Positions 56,005 through 64,000 of a DNA stretch of 64,000 nucleotides are shown one piece after another. The translations under genes and the position numbers were made by a program. This DNA comes from Flavobacterium faecale (lineage in GTDB: Bacteria; Bacteroidota; Bacteroidia; Flavobacteriales; Flavobacteriaceae), in assembly GCF_003076455.1 (NCBI RefSeq), contig NZ_CP020918.1, positions 2,950,001 to 3,014,000 on the forward strand. The letters run 5' to 3'. The notes under the pieces were generated by a model, which saw only the letters and a list, made by a program, of their open reading frames with translations, did no database searches and was not told the origin of the DNA. The first letter of the stretch is position 1. Every line of letters begins with the position of its first letter.

Positions 56005-57078
56005 CTATTCAATAGTTTTCTCCACATAATCCGAATTCAATAAATAAAGTGCGCCCATGTACTGAATTTTGAAGCTTACTAAATCGCCGATTTTGTAGTT
56101 GGTATCTGAATTTGATATGTCGATAACTAGCATGTCTGAGCTTGCGTCTACAATGGTAATTTTTTCGTCGTCTGCCTGCAGGTATTGCGGTTGCATGTCG
56201 AGTAATCCGATGTCAAGTATGGCTCGTAAAGAAGTACTGCTAAAATCGACATCATCAGCTACTGTAAAAGCATGTCCGGCTACGTTTTCGCCTAGTTCGC
56301 CAGTTGGGGTATCTGGCTTCTCGGTGATTTCGATAATTTCGGCAAAAAGTTTGAACACGTCACTATGCATGCCTTCCATGGTTTGACCGGTAAATAAATC
56401 TTTTCCGAAAAAGAGCGCTTCGCCTATTCGAAAATGATTAACAGCCATTGGTCGTGCGTTTTTCAATATTAAAGGCACAGCAACAGAAGTTCCGCCGGAA
56501 ACCCAAGGAATACTAATATCAAATTTGGCTTCTATTAATTGTTTGTATAAGCTTAACTGAATCAATTTGTCTTGCGTAGGCATTACACCGCTCAAGCAAT
56601 TCAGGTTGGTACCGATTCCTCTTATTTCGATATTGGGTAATTTTAAAATATCGCCGTAAAACTGTACTAATTCTTCACCCATAACGCCCTCACGTAAATC
56701 ACCCATTTCGATCATGATAATGATTTTATGAATTTTGTTTTGGCGTTGTGCTTCTTCAGACAGGAGCTGAATCGTGTATTTCTCGGTATTAAAACTCACA
56801 TCGGCATAGCGTACAATGCGCTCGATACTGCGTTTTGCAGGCGGCTTAATGTATACGGTTTGAATGTTGGGATTGAGTTTTTTGATTTTCTTCAAATTAC
56901 TCACGCGCGAGTCGTGCATTTCGGTCACACCCAAGGCGATAATTTCTTGGATATAAATGGTGTTGCCACACAATAATTTGGTCACCACGCCCCAATCGAT
57001 GTTGCGAGAGCTGAAGATGTTGTCCAGGAAAGCATAGTTTTCTTGGAGTTTTTTGCGGTATAATTTTATAAAAGCCAT
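56005..57078 (-). CDS. Alanine/ornithine racemase-type PLP enzyme
   Basis: The 357-residue protein has the alanine racemase-like N-terminal TIM barrel, with the probable PLP Lys at 34 in WGVVTKLLCGN, EMHDSRVSN near 54, MIEMGDLREGVMGEE near 123 and a GGTSVAVPLI phosphate-binding segment near 198. It matches the family annotated as alanine/ornithine racemase family PLP-dependent enzymes, distinct from housekeeping Alr. It begins 2 bases after the neighbouring alr stop, so the two racemases are co-expressed. The natural amino acid is unknown; Ala, Ser, Orn and others have been seen in relatives. Confidence 0.82.
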   Translation of the reverse strand: MAFIKLYRKKLQENYAFLDNIFSSRNIDWGVVTKLLCGNTIYIQEIIALGVTEMHDSRVSNLKKIKKLNPNIQTVYIKPPAKRSIERIVRYADVSFNTEKYTIQLLSEEAQRQNKIHKIIIMIEMGDLREGVMGEELVQFYGDILKLPNIEIRGIGTNLNCLSGVMPTQDKLIQLSLYKQLIEAKFDISIPWVSGGTSVAVPLILKNARPMAVNHFRIGEALFFGKDLFTGQTMEGMHSDVFKLFAEIIEITEKPDTPTGELGENVAGHAFTVADDVDFSSTSLRAILDIGLLDMQPQYLQADDEKITIVDASSDMLVIDISNSDTNYKIGDLVSFKIQYMGALYLLNSDYVEKTIE

Positions 57079-57080
57079 TT

Positions 57081-58232
57081 TTATTGCTTTGTTTTTCTTG
57101 GGATAGTTTTGGATATTCGAGTCAGTAGCTCGTAGTTCAATTGATTGCTCAAATCACTAAATGAGGCTACAGAAACGGCTGTATCACCTTGTTTTCCTAT
57201 TAATATTACTTCGTCTTCTTTTTTTACTGGTCCTACATCTGTGATGTCTACCGTCATCATGTTCATGTTTACAGATCCTACCACCACGCAGCGCGTACCA
57301 TTAATGATCACACGGCCTTGATTGCTTAAGGAACGGCTGTATCCATGCGAATAACCGATGGGAACAACTGCAATGATCATTTTTCTTTCGGCCAAAAAAC
57401 TGGTTCCGTAGCCTATGAATTCGCCAGCTTGGACGGTTTTGATGTTCATAATTTTACTTTTCCAACTGATTACGCGCTGTAAAGGGTCAATTTTGCTTTT
57501 TTTCGAATTTAAATAATTGACAAATACTTCGGGACTGGGCCACAAACCAAATTGCATAATCCCGATACGAACCAAATCCATTCTAGTCTCTGGGAACATC
57601 ATTGATGCCGCAGAACAAGCAGAATGTTTGATTTCGGGTTTCAAGTCATTGGCGCACATGTATTGGTAGGCTTCATCAAATCGTTTGATTTGCTTATCAA
57701 TGCGGTAATAGTTTGCAATGCTTTCTGCGCCTGCATAGTGTGTGCATAATCCTTTTAGAACCAAATGTCCGCCTTCTTTCTTCAATATAGAAACTACGCT
57801 TGGTAATTCTTTTTTGTCAAAACCCGTGCGGTTCATACCAGTTTCTATTTCGATATGAATTTTAGCTTTTATATTGCTACTTTTTGCCACTTTAATGGCT
57901 TTGTTCAGTCGGTTTTTATCGAAAACAAAAAACTCAATGTTATGATTCACTACCCATTCCATATCTTCGTCAGATACGAGTCCAAGTACCATAACAGTCA
58001 CCTTGTCTTGTAATGTGTTGTAAACGATTTTGGCTTCTTCGACATCAAAAACAGAGAAGTGTGTGATGCCACAATCGTTTGCCATTTGCACAAATTCCGA
58101 TAAGCCATGACCGTACGCATTCCCTTTGACCACAGAGGAAAGGATGGTTTTTTTATCGAATGTTTTTCGCAAAAAGGCAATATTATTTTTCAGAGCCTCT
58201 CGGCTTAGTTCAATAGTTGAATTAGTGTGCAT
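57081..58232 (-). CDS. alr: Alanine racemase
   Basis: The ATG at 58232 (MHTNSTIELS) is chosen; an upstream in-frame start adds 13 residues that sit inside the M20 gene. The 383-residue protein is a full-length Alr: PLP Lys at 36 in VVKGNAYGHG, the TIM barrel, then the C-terminal beta domain with catalytic Tyr in GYGTSF and the VPIGYSHGYSR segment. It overlaps the M20 amidohydrolase by 11 bases and lies 2 bases before the Orr-type gene. It makes D-alanine for peptidoglycan, and with the neighbours may act in amino-acid racemisation. Confidence 0.9.
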   Translation of the reverse strand: MHTNSTIELSREALKNNIAFLRKTFDKKTILSSVVKGNAYGHGLSEFVQMANDCGITHFSVFDVEEAKIVYNTLQDKVTVMVLGLVSDEDMEWVVNHNIEFFVFDKNRLNKAIKVAKSSNIKAKIHIEIETGMNRTGFDKKELPSVVSILKKEGGHLVLKGLCTHYAGAESIANYYRIDKQIKRFDEAYQYMCANDLKPEIKHSACSAASMMFPETRMDLVRIGIMQFGLWPSPEVFVNYLNSKKSKIDPLQRVISWKSKIMNIKTVQAGEFIGYGTSFLAERKMIIAVVPIGYSHGYSRSLSNQGRVIINGTRCVVVGSVNMNMMTVDITDVGPVKKEDEVILIGKQGDTAVSVASFSDLSNQLNYELLTRISKTIPRKTKQ

Positions 58233-59376
58233 TGGTAATTTGTTTGGCAATTTGGTAAAATATACCGACACCGGTACTTATAATATCATCCGGAAAATCA
58301 TAATCTGGATTGTGTAGGGCAGGAGTTAGTTCTCCAGATCCCAATCCGAACATGGCGCCCGAGTAGAGTTTCGTGAAAATTCCGAAATCTTCGCCCCAAG
58401 TGAATGGGAATTCTTTTTCGGCCAAATCAAAACCATTCACTTGTGCCGATTGACGCACATGGTCAACGGCTTCGGTATTGTTTTCGTTGGCGTGAAAGCT
58501 TTGCGTCCAGCTGATTTTGATTTCCAACTGATATTTTTTGGCAATTGCAATTGCGGTATCTTCAAGCTGGGTTTCAATGATTTTCATTTGGTCGTTGCTG
58601 TCAGATCGGACCGTGAAATGTGTCTGACCACTTCCTGCGGAAACCCCGTAAGCTTTCGAACCCATTTTGGAATAAATTGGCGTGATCAAGCAAAAGTTGT
58701 CTTTGGTAATATCCGTTTGCATTTGCCCTAAAAACGAAGCTGTGATCTCGGCCAAAGCCAATGCAGGGTTGATTCCTTTCTCTGGTTCTCCTGCGTGCGA
58801 AGTTTTACCTTCAAGTTTGATGATTATGCTGTTTACGGCACAAGTAAACGTTCCGTTTTTAACCAAAATTTGATTTTTGGGATAGCTAGGTAAATTGTGC
58901 AGTGCAAAGATAAAATTGGGAGCCAAGGCTTGAAACCTTGAATCGGGCGCAATTTTCACAGCACCTTGACCGTCTTCTTCAGCGGGTTGAAAAAGTAAAA
59001 CGACTTTCCCTGTTTCAGGTCTCACAGCGTGCAGTTGCATCGCGAGTCCGCACAAGATCGTCATGTGTCCGTCATGCCCACATTTATGTGACACGCCCTC
59101 GTATATAGACTGGTGTTCAAAGTTGTTAATTTCTTGAATAGGCAAAGCATCCAACTCGGCTCTAAACACCACCGTTTTCCCTGGCTTGCTTCCGTTATAG
59201 ATGGCAAGGATTCCTGTTTCTCCAACCTCAGTAATGAGTTCATCAGGTGGGTATTTTTCGAGAAAAGAACAAATTCTATTTGCTGTATTGTGTTCTTTAA
59301 GTGCTAGTTTAGGATGTTTATGTAAATCTTTGCGTAAAGCAATAAGCTCCGATATATTTAGATTTGAATTCTCCAT
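58222..59376 (-). CDS. M20-family N-acyl-amino acid amidohydrolase
   Basis: The 384-residue protein belongs to the M20D group (hippurate hydrolase, N-acetyl-amino acid deacetylase, IAA-amino acid hydrolase). Metal-binding residues are visible in ELDALPI near 74, HKCGHDGH (C99, H101 and H104), QPAEEDGQGA near 135 and the dimerisation domain ligand in SHAGEP near 195. The enzyme cleaves an acyl group from an amino acid. It has no signal peptide. The alr start overlaps its end by 11 bases. Confidence 0.87.
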   Translation of the reverse strand: MENSNLNISELIALRKDLHKHPKLALKEHNTANRICSFLEKYPPDELITEVGETGILAIYNGSKPGKTVVFRAELDALPIQEINNFEHQSIYEGVSHKCGHDGHMTILCGLAMQLHAVRPETGKVVLLFQPAEEDGQGAVKIAPDSRFQALAPNFIFALHNLPSYPKNQILVKNGTFTCAVNSIIIKLEGKTSHAGEPEKGINPALALAEITASFLGQMQTDITKDNFCLITPIYSKMGSKAYGVSAGSGQTHFTVRSDSNDQMKIIETQLEDTAIAIAKKYQLEIKISWTQSFHANENNTEAVDHVRQSAQVNGFDLAEKEFPFTWGEDFGIFTKLYSGAMFGLGSGELTPALHNPDYDFPDDIISTGVGIFYQIAKQITNAH

Positions 59377-59447
59377 TTGGTACTGTTTTAAGCGCTAGTT
59401 TTTTAATGAAATAAACGCTGTAATTGATTTTTCTATTCTAAATAAAA

Positions 59448-59455
59448 CAAAACTA
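59448..59455 (-). promoter_or_regulatory. Possible internal promoter before the M20 gene
   Basis: On the minus strand TAGTTTTG matches TAnnTTTG, about 72 bases before the M20 ATG. The 185-base gap between the GNAT and M20 genes leaves room for a second promoter inside the cluster. Confidence 0.35.
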
Positions 59456-59561
59456 GATAACCATTTTTCAGGAAAATTTCCCTTCTACCTTTCCTCTGTA
59501 TTTAAGGGGATTTGCGGTTTTACGGATTGATTCAATGTTTTTTTTTTCGAATAAAAGCATG

Positions 59562-59996
59562 CTATTTAATCAAACGCATCTCTAGGTATTTGTTTGTGAA
59601 CCCTAGTTTCTCATATAATTTTTTGGCAGGATTATTAGGTTCCACGTGCAAGGCAATATCGCCATCAGTGCTGTCAATTGCTTTTTGCATCAGTTGTTTT
59701 CCGTATCCTTTGCCACGCTGGCTATTGTCAACTGCAATGTAAACCAAGATATTTTCGGGGATAAAGCCATTCATTCCCGTTTTGTTCAAGATGGTGATTC
59801 CAACGATCTTTCCTTGGTCCATTCCAACCACGATTGATCCTCCTTTGTCAGGATTCATGGCGTAGGCAATACATTTTAAGATATCATCCACTTTATCGCC
59901 ATATTCTTCAAGGTGAGTGAACAAAAAGTTGGCAATGATTGTATCGGTAATCGTAGTATCGGCTCCTGTGGCGCTATTGATGATTTTAAATTCCAT
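59562..59996 (-). CDS. GNAT-family N-acetyltransferase
   Basis: The 144-residue protein is a single GNAT domain. Acetyl-CoA-binding motif A is YIAVDNSQRGKGYGKQLMQKA near residue 85 and motif B is EPNNPAKKLYEKLGF near 118. The start overlaps the symporter gene's end by 11 bases, so translation is coupled. The substrate is unknown; given the neighbours it may acetylate an amino acid, the reverse of what the M20 enzyme does, or it may detoxify one. Confidence 0.85.
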   Translation of the reverse strand: MEFKIINSATGADTTITDTIIANFLFTHLEEYGDKVDDILKCIAYAMNPDKGGSIVVGMDQGKIVGITILNKTGMNGFIPENILVYIAVDNSQRGKGYGKQLMQKAIDSTDGDIALHVEPNNPAKKLYEKLGFTNKYLEMRLIK

Positions 59997-61449
59997 GTTG
60001 TAATTTTATTTTATTAGAATGATAAATTGATAGTATGACAAACACAAGCAAAGACACTGTAATCCCGTAGGCGTTGGCGTCTAGGTGTTGTGGTAATTGT
60101 ATTCCTAAAGGTAGTTGATTTTTGGTCAATATTAAAAAAATTGTCGTAGTTCCTCCCGATAGCATGCTCCAAAAAGCGGCAATAGGATGACTCTTTTTCC
60201 AGAATAGCGCTCCAATCACGGGGACAAACAAACCAGAAACCATAAAAGCGTAGGAGTAGAGCATGAGTTCGAGTACATTTTGCATTTGCGAAGCCAGTAA
60301 AATGGCAAAAACACCCACAATCAAAGTAACGATCTGCGACAGTTGTAATTCCTTTTTATGTGTCATTTCTTTTTTCGAAAATTTTGCAAGGATATCGGTC
60401 ACTATATTTCCAGATGCCGCCATCAAGCAACTGTCTGCGGTAGAAAGTATGGCAGAGAAATAGGAGGAAAGCATCAATCCCATTAATCCGATAGGTAGGA
60501 TGGTAGCAAGTAAAATAGGTAATCCCATCTCGCTATCCATTCCGTTGGCGTCAGTAATTCCGGCAAACATACCTTGGTTGGCGGCTACTTTTGCCAACAG
60601 TCCAAGACTCACACCCATAAAAGCCATGATCGGCCATTCAAAAACACCAGCAATAAGCCATGCTTTTTTGGCTTCTTTCTCGCCTTTGCTCGCATAGATG
60701 CGTTGGTACAATGTCATTCCCACAAACCAAATCGGAATAATAGTAATCGCCCAATTAAAAATTTGGTAACCTGTTATATTCGTTAAAGAGAGGTATTCTG
60801 GAGCAAGTGAACTTTTGATCGCATCGTAACCACCCACTGCATGGTACGCCATCGGAATCCCGATGAAAACCAAACCCAAAATCAGGATGGTCCATTGAAT
60901 AGTATCGGTATAGATCACAGCTTTTAGACCTCCAATAGCGGTGTAGATAACGGCAATTAACCCCATGACAATCAGAGCGGTTTGCAAATTTAAACCTTCG
61001 ATAGTGGCTGAGGCTAGTTTGGCTCCCGCGAGTACCTGCGAACTCGTAAAACCAATATATCCAATAGCAGAAATGATTCCTGCCAACAAGGCTACTCTGG
61101 CCGAATAATAATGTTCAAACAACTGCGGAAACGTAAAAAATTTATGTTTGTGACCCAGTTCGCTCACTTTCGGAATCAAGAAAACGGCACTCAACCAAGC
61201 ACCAAGCAATCCTGTAAAAAGCATCCAAGAGCCCGACAATCCCATCGTGAAACCCAGTCCACCAAGACCAATCGAGAAACCACCACCTACATCTGTAGCC
61301 ACGACCGATAGCCCAATGTGCCAACTGCTCATATTGCGTCCGCTGACGTAAAAATCTTCTGCAGTTTTGTTTTTCTTAAAAAAATAATAACCTACGCCAA
61401 GCATCGCAAGCATGTATACGACAAAGATTATATAATCTAGTACGTGCAT
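59986..61449 (-). CDS. Sodium:solute symporter (SSS family)
   Basis: The 487-residue protein has about thirteen membrane helices and the SSS-family pattern: N-terminal DYIIFVVYMLAMLGVGYYFF, AEDFYVSGRNMSSWHIGLS near 32, YTAIGGLKAVIYTDTIQ near 167 and the sodium-site helix SSYFSAILSTADSCLMAASG near 330. It couples Na+ entry to uptake of an organic solute. Proline, pantothenate, sugars, choline and amino acids are all substrates of relatives; this one cannot be told apart by eye. It leads the minus-strand cluster, and its last bases overlap the GNAT start. Confidence 0.88.
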   Translation of the reverse strand: MHVLDYIIFVVYMLAMLGVGYYFFKKNKTAEDFYVSGRNMSSWHIGLSVVATDVGGGFSIGLGGLGFTMGLSGSWMLFTGLLGAWLSAVFLIPKVSELGHKHKFFTFPQLFEHYYSARVALLAGIISAIGYIGFTSSQVLAGAKLASATIEGLNLQTALIVMGLIAVIYTAIGGLKAVIYTDTIQWTILILGLVFIGIPMAYHAVGGYDAIKSSLAPEYLSLTNITGYQIFNWAITIIPIWFVGMTLYQRIYASKGEKEAKKAWLIAGVFEWPIMAFMGVSLGLLAKVAANQGMFAGITDANGMDSEMGLPILLATILPIGLMGLMLSSYFSAILSTADSCLMAASGNIVTDILAKFSKKEMTHKKELQLSQIVTLIVGVFAILLASQMQNVLELMLYSYAFMVSGLFVPVIGALFWKKSHPIAAFWSMLSGGTTTIFLILTKNQLPLGIQLPQHLDANAYGITVSLLVFVILSIYHSNKIKLQHGI

Positions 61450-61578
61450 TTTTCGGTATTTTTGATTATTTATAAGCCTGTACTCGAAATTCTTCCGAAG
61501 GCAATGAGTGCAGTCAACTACACATTATGAAGGCGTTTCAGTTTGATTTCGTTGCATTGAAATCGTAGAATGGTAAAA

Positions 61579-61640
61579 CTGAATTATTGCATTAAATTCA
61601 GCTTTTAGCCCTGAAAACCGTTTAATTTCTGGCAAAGGTA
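61579..61640 (-). promoter_or_regulatory. Promoter and hairpin leader of the symporter cluster
   Basis: On the minus strand TACCTTTG followed by C (61640-61633) matches TAnnTTTGY, with TTTG (61667-61664) 23 bases upstream. The leader would be about 177 bases and can fold at CTGAATT/AATTCAG (61579-61585, 61595-61601) and GATTTC/GAAATC (61545-61550, 61559-61564). No clear feature serves yifB in the rest of this 450-base gap. Confidence 0.45.
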
Positions 61641-61899
61641 CGTTTTTTTATCCAAAAACCGCTCAAAACGCAATAGGTAAGTCTTAGGGCTGAATTAAGA
61701 ATCGACCTATTTTTGACCTTGTTTGTATTCGAATAGATTATTTTTCGAAACCCATAAAAGCAGTTTATTTAGTTTTCGAATGACAATCCGTTTTCCATTT
61801 CTAACCCCTTCATTTGCAAAGTACAACCCTTAAAATTTTTATAAGAAAATTGCAGGTTATTATAATGTAAAATGTCTATTTTTAGAAAAAATATCTGCT

Positions 61900-63435
61900 A
61901 TGCTCGTTAAAGTTTTTGGAAGTGCCGTTTTTGGTGTCGAAGCGACCACCATCACCGTAGAAGTTAATATCGACAAAGGAATCGGCTACCACTTAGTAGG
62001 TTTGCCAGACAACGCCATCAAAGAGAGCAGTTACCGCATTGCCGCCGCACTCAAAAACAACGGCTACAATTTGCCGGGCAAAAAAATAACCATCAACATG
62101 GCGCCTGCCGATTTGCGCAAAGAAGGATCTGCTTATGATTTGACCTTGGCAATCGGAATCCTAGCAGCCTCAGATCAAATCAAATCCGACGAAGTCAACA
62201 AATACATCATCATGGGGGAGTTGTCCCTTGACGGAAGCCTGCAACCCATCAAAGGTGCCTTACCGATAGCGATCAAAGCCAAAGAAGAAGGTTTTAAAGG
62301 CTTTTTTCTACCCATGCAAAACGTCAAAGAAGCCGCCATCGTAGCAGGTCTCGACGTATACGGAATCGAAAATGTGCTCCAAGTCATCGATTTTTTCGAA
62401 GGTAAAGGTACCCTAGAACCCACCACCATAGACACCAGAGCCGAATTTTACAAAGACCTTGATTTTCCAGAATTTGATTTCAGTGATGTCAAAGGCCAAG
62501 AGTCCATTAAGCGCTGTATGGAAATCGCGGCTGCAGGTGGTCACAACATCATTCTGATTGGTCCTCCAGGTGCTGGAAAAACCATGTTGGCCAAGCGATT
62601 GCCAAGTATTTTACCACCCATGACGTTGAGAGAAGCATTAGAAACCACCAAAATCCATTCGGTAGCGGGGAAACTTAAGGAAGCCGGATTGATGAACCAG
62701 CGCCCTTTCCGCAGTCCGCATCACACGATCTCGAATGTAGCTTTGGTCGGTGGCGGGAGTTACCCACAACCGGGCGAAATCTCCATGGCGCACAACGGCG
62801 TTTTGTTCCTAGACGAGTTACCCGAGTTCAAGCGTGACGTGCTCGAGGTCATGCGTCAGCCGCTCGAGGACCGCGAAGTAACCATTTCGAGAGCCAAATT
62901 TACCGTGACCTATCCGTCGTCGTTTATGTTGGTAGCGAGTATGAACCCGAGTCCAAGTGGGTTTTTTAACGATCCCGATGCACCGCAAACCTCCTCGCCA
63001 CACGAAATGCAACGCTACATGAGCAAAATATCAGGACCCTTGTTGGACCGAATCGACATTCATATCGAAGTCACGCCTGTGCCTTTTGAGAAACTGTCAG
63101 ACGATCGCAAAGCCGAAGCCAGCGTCGATATCCGTAAGCGCGTTACAGCAGCACGCGAGTTTCAGTCCCTTCGTTTTGCCGAAATGGAAAACGTGCACTA
63201 CAACGCCCAAATGAACACCAAATTAATTCGCGAGTACTGCGCCCTAGACGATCCTTCCAAGCAATTGCTCAAAACCGCCATGGAACGCCTCAACCTTTCT
63301 GCACGTGCCTACGACCGAATCCTAAAAGTGGCCCGCACCATCGCCGATCTCGAAGCATCACCAAAAGTCGAATCCATGCACATATCCGAAGCCATTCAGT
63401 ACCGAAGCTTAGACCGCGACGGTTGGTTGGGGTAG
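61900..63435 (+). CDS. YifB/ComM-family magnesium chelatase-like ATPase
   Basis: The 511-residue protein has an N-terminal Lon-type fold domain (about residues 1-170, HLVGLPDNAIKESSYRI), then an AAA+ core with Walker A GPPGAGKTMLAKRLP near 223 and Walker B LFLDELPEF near 305, and a C-terminal Mg-chelatase-like domain (LSARAYDRILKVARTIADLE near 465). ComM-type members are hexameric helicases that drive branch migration during natural transformation. The gene is visibly richer in G and C than most of the window, mainly at third positions. Confidence 0.92.
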   Translation: MLVKVFGSAVFGVEATTITVEVNIDKGIGYHLVGLPDNAIKESSYRIAAALKNNGYNLPGKKITINMAPADLRKEGSAYDLTLAIGILAASDQIKSDEVNKYIIMGELSLDGSLQPIKGALPIAIKAKEEGFKGFFLPMQNVKEAAIVAGLDVYGIENVLQVIDFFEGKGTLEPTTIDTRAEFYKDLDFPEFDFSDVKGQESIKRCMEIAAAGGHNIILIGPPGAGKTMLAKRLPSILPPMTLREALETTKIHSVAGKLKEAGLMNQRPFRSPHHTISNVALVGGGSYPQPGEISMAHNGVLFLDELPEFKRDVLEVMRQPLEDREVTISRAKFTVTYPSSFMLVASMNPSPSGFFNDPDAPQTSSPHEMQRYMSKISGPLLDRIDIHIEVTPVPFEKLSDDRKAEASVDIRKRVTAAREFQSLRFAEMENVHYNAQMNTKLIREYCALDDPSKQLLKTAMERLNLSARAYDRILKVARTIADLEASPKVESMHISEAIQYRSLDRDGWLG

Positions 63436-63530
63436 AGGAGTGTTGTGGTTTGGACTGCCGATAGCTCTCAGCACGCTGAAAAAATTACGGCAGAAATAGT
63501 ATAATGAGTTAATCTAACGGAAAATCATTT

Positions 63531-63646
63531 GGGCGTGCCCCGCTGAAAAAAGCGGGTCGTAGTCCCGACGCTTCGGGATGCTACAATCTTTTTATGGGGC
63601 AGAAAAAGCCCCGTAAAAAGGATTTTCGCTGCTATCACTCACGCAA
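63531..63646 (+). repeat. Structured intergenic element, copy 4
   Basis: It begins GGGCGTGCC and ends CTCACGC, with GCGTG (63533-63537) facing CACGC (63640-63644). The inner hairpin CCGCT/AGCGG leads into CGGGTC; TCCCGA/TCGGGA and ATGGGGC/GCCCCGT form two more stems. Words shared with copy 1 are CGGGTC, CAATCTT and AAGGATTT. It starts about 100 bases after yifB. Confidence 0.82.
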
Positions 63647-63673
63647 AATATCGTTAAGTTGAGTGTATTTTGT

Positions 63674-63741
63674 GTCATTTCGACAAAGGAGAAATCACAT
63701 AGCATAAGCAACTAGTGCGATTCCTCCTTCGTCGGAATGAC
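63674..63741. repeat. Hairpin repeat
   Basis: GTCATTTCGACAAAGGAG with AATC after it, and GATTCC with TCCTTCGTCGGAATGAC 40-45 bases on, are near-perfect inverted arms of about 22 bp. It is a separate repeat type from copy 4, which lies just before it. Confidence 0.7.
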
Positions 63742-63848
63742 AAAACTGGATGTTTTTAGCCTTAACTTAAAAACATTGCACTCGCATGACAGTTGGATAA
63801 TGAGGGGATTTTATAAGTTATTCAATTTTAGATAGTACAAAAGAATCA

Positions 63849-63908
63849 AACCACAAATTGCACAAATTCCCACAGATTAATTTGCGGAAATTTGTGCAAT
63901 TTGCGGTT
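63849..63908. repeat. Hairpin repeat
   Basis: AACCACAAATTGCACAAATT (63849-63868) and AATTTGTGCAATTTGCGGTT (63889-63908) are inverted arms of 20 bp with one mismatch, around a 20-base centre. It is a further repeat type; after it the window ends in AT-rich sequence without a feature. Confidence 0.75.
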
Positions 63909-64000
63909 AAAGTTAGAAGGGATTAACTTTTTGAATTTAGAAGATTGAATTTAAACTGTTGAATCTACTGTTACAATTCTATTATTTATTTTGAAATTTG

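Overview
The window is a stretch of chromosome from a member of the Bacteroidota, most likely a Flavobacterium or close relative. The DNA is AT-rich. Most genes lack an obvious Shine-Dalgarno sequence, and many are preceded by the Bacteroidota -7 promoter element TAnnTTTG. The protein families are also typical of Flavobacteriaceae: an E. coli-type 490-residue IlvC, an exonuclease/GIY-YIG fusion, a YifB/ComM ATPase and a VF530-type small protein. I see no rRNA, tRNA, CRISPR array, transposase or phage gene. Genus is inferred from overall character, not from a marker gene.

Layout. 1-2.8 kb: end of a branched-chain amino acid operon (ilvB end, ilvN, ilvC). 3-6.4 kb: a Tat-exported sugar isomerase-like protein and a secreted heparinase II/III-type lyase behind a strong palindrome. 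6.4-9.9 kb: a minus-strand set (SDR, beta-propeller/Dabb fusion, GlcG-type protein, Crp/Fnr regulator) with a TTGA-N6-TCAA operator in front of the three effector genes. 10-13.3 kb: a GH42-like glycosidase and a SASA-type esterase broken by one in-frame stop. 13.5-26.5 kb: mostly housekeeping genes (fabI, glycosyltransferase, coaE, a two-component pair, mepB, acyl-ACP thioesterase, miaA, ion channel, exonuclease/GIY-YIG, yggS, 3-hydroxyacyl-CoA dehydrogenase, a Gfo/Idh oxidoreductase). 26.7-33 kb: pcm, an HTH-Fic protein with a palindromic operator, smpB, VF530, an aldose-epimerase-like gene and an M1 peptidase. 33-38.3 kb: the two putrescine-forming enzymes (agmatine deiminase, N-carbamoylputrescine amidase), separated by an acyltransferase and a lipoprotein beta-propeller. 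38.4-49.2 kb: a secreted protein of unknown function, a large FAD/Fe-S oxidoreductase, a beta-hydroxyacid dehydrogenase, alkB, lpdA, lipocalin, a DUF4349 lipoprotein and pabB. 49.2-50.5 kb: a tandem array of about ten and a half 127-bp units. 50.6-55.7 kb: tilS-dsbD and amtB. 56-61.4 kb: a minus-strand cluster (Na+/solute symporter, GNAT, M20 amidohydrolase, alanine racemase, alanine/ornithine-type racemase) that looks like an import, deacylate and racemise pathway for amino acids. 61.9-63.4 kb: yifB. The last 565 bases hold only repeats.

The least ordinary content lies between genes. Four copies of a roughly 115-130 bp structured element (2.9, 37.2, 54.2 and 63.6 kb) share a closing stem, and one copy carries a compensatory base-pair change, which argues that the fold is selected. 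The tandem array and several hairpin repeats add to a repeat-rich intergenic landscape. Two self-contained regulatory circuits can be read from sequence: the Fic palindrome and the Crp/Fnr-type box. All functional assignments come from reading motifs by eye; no database search was run.
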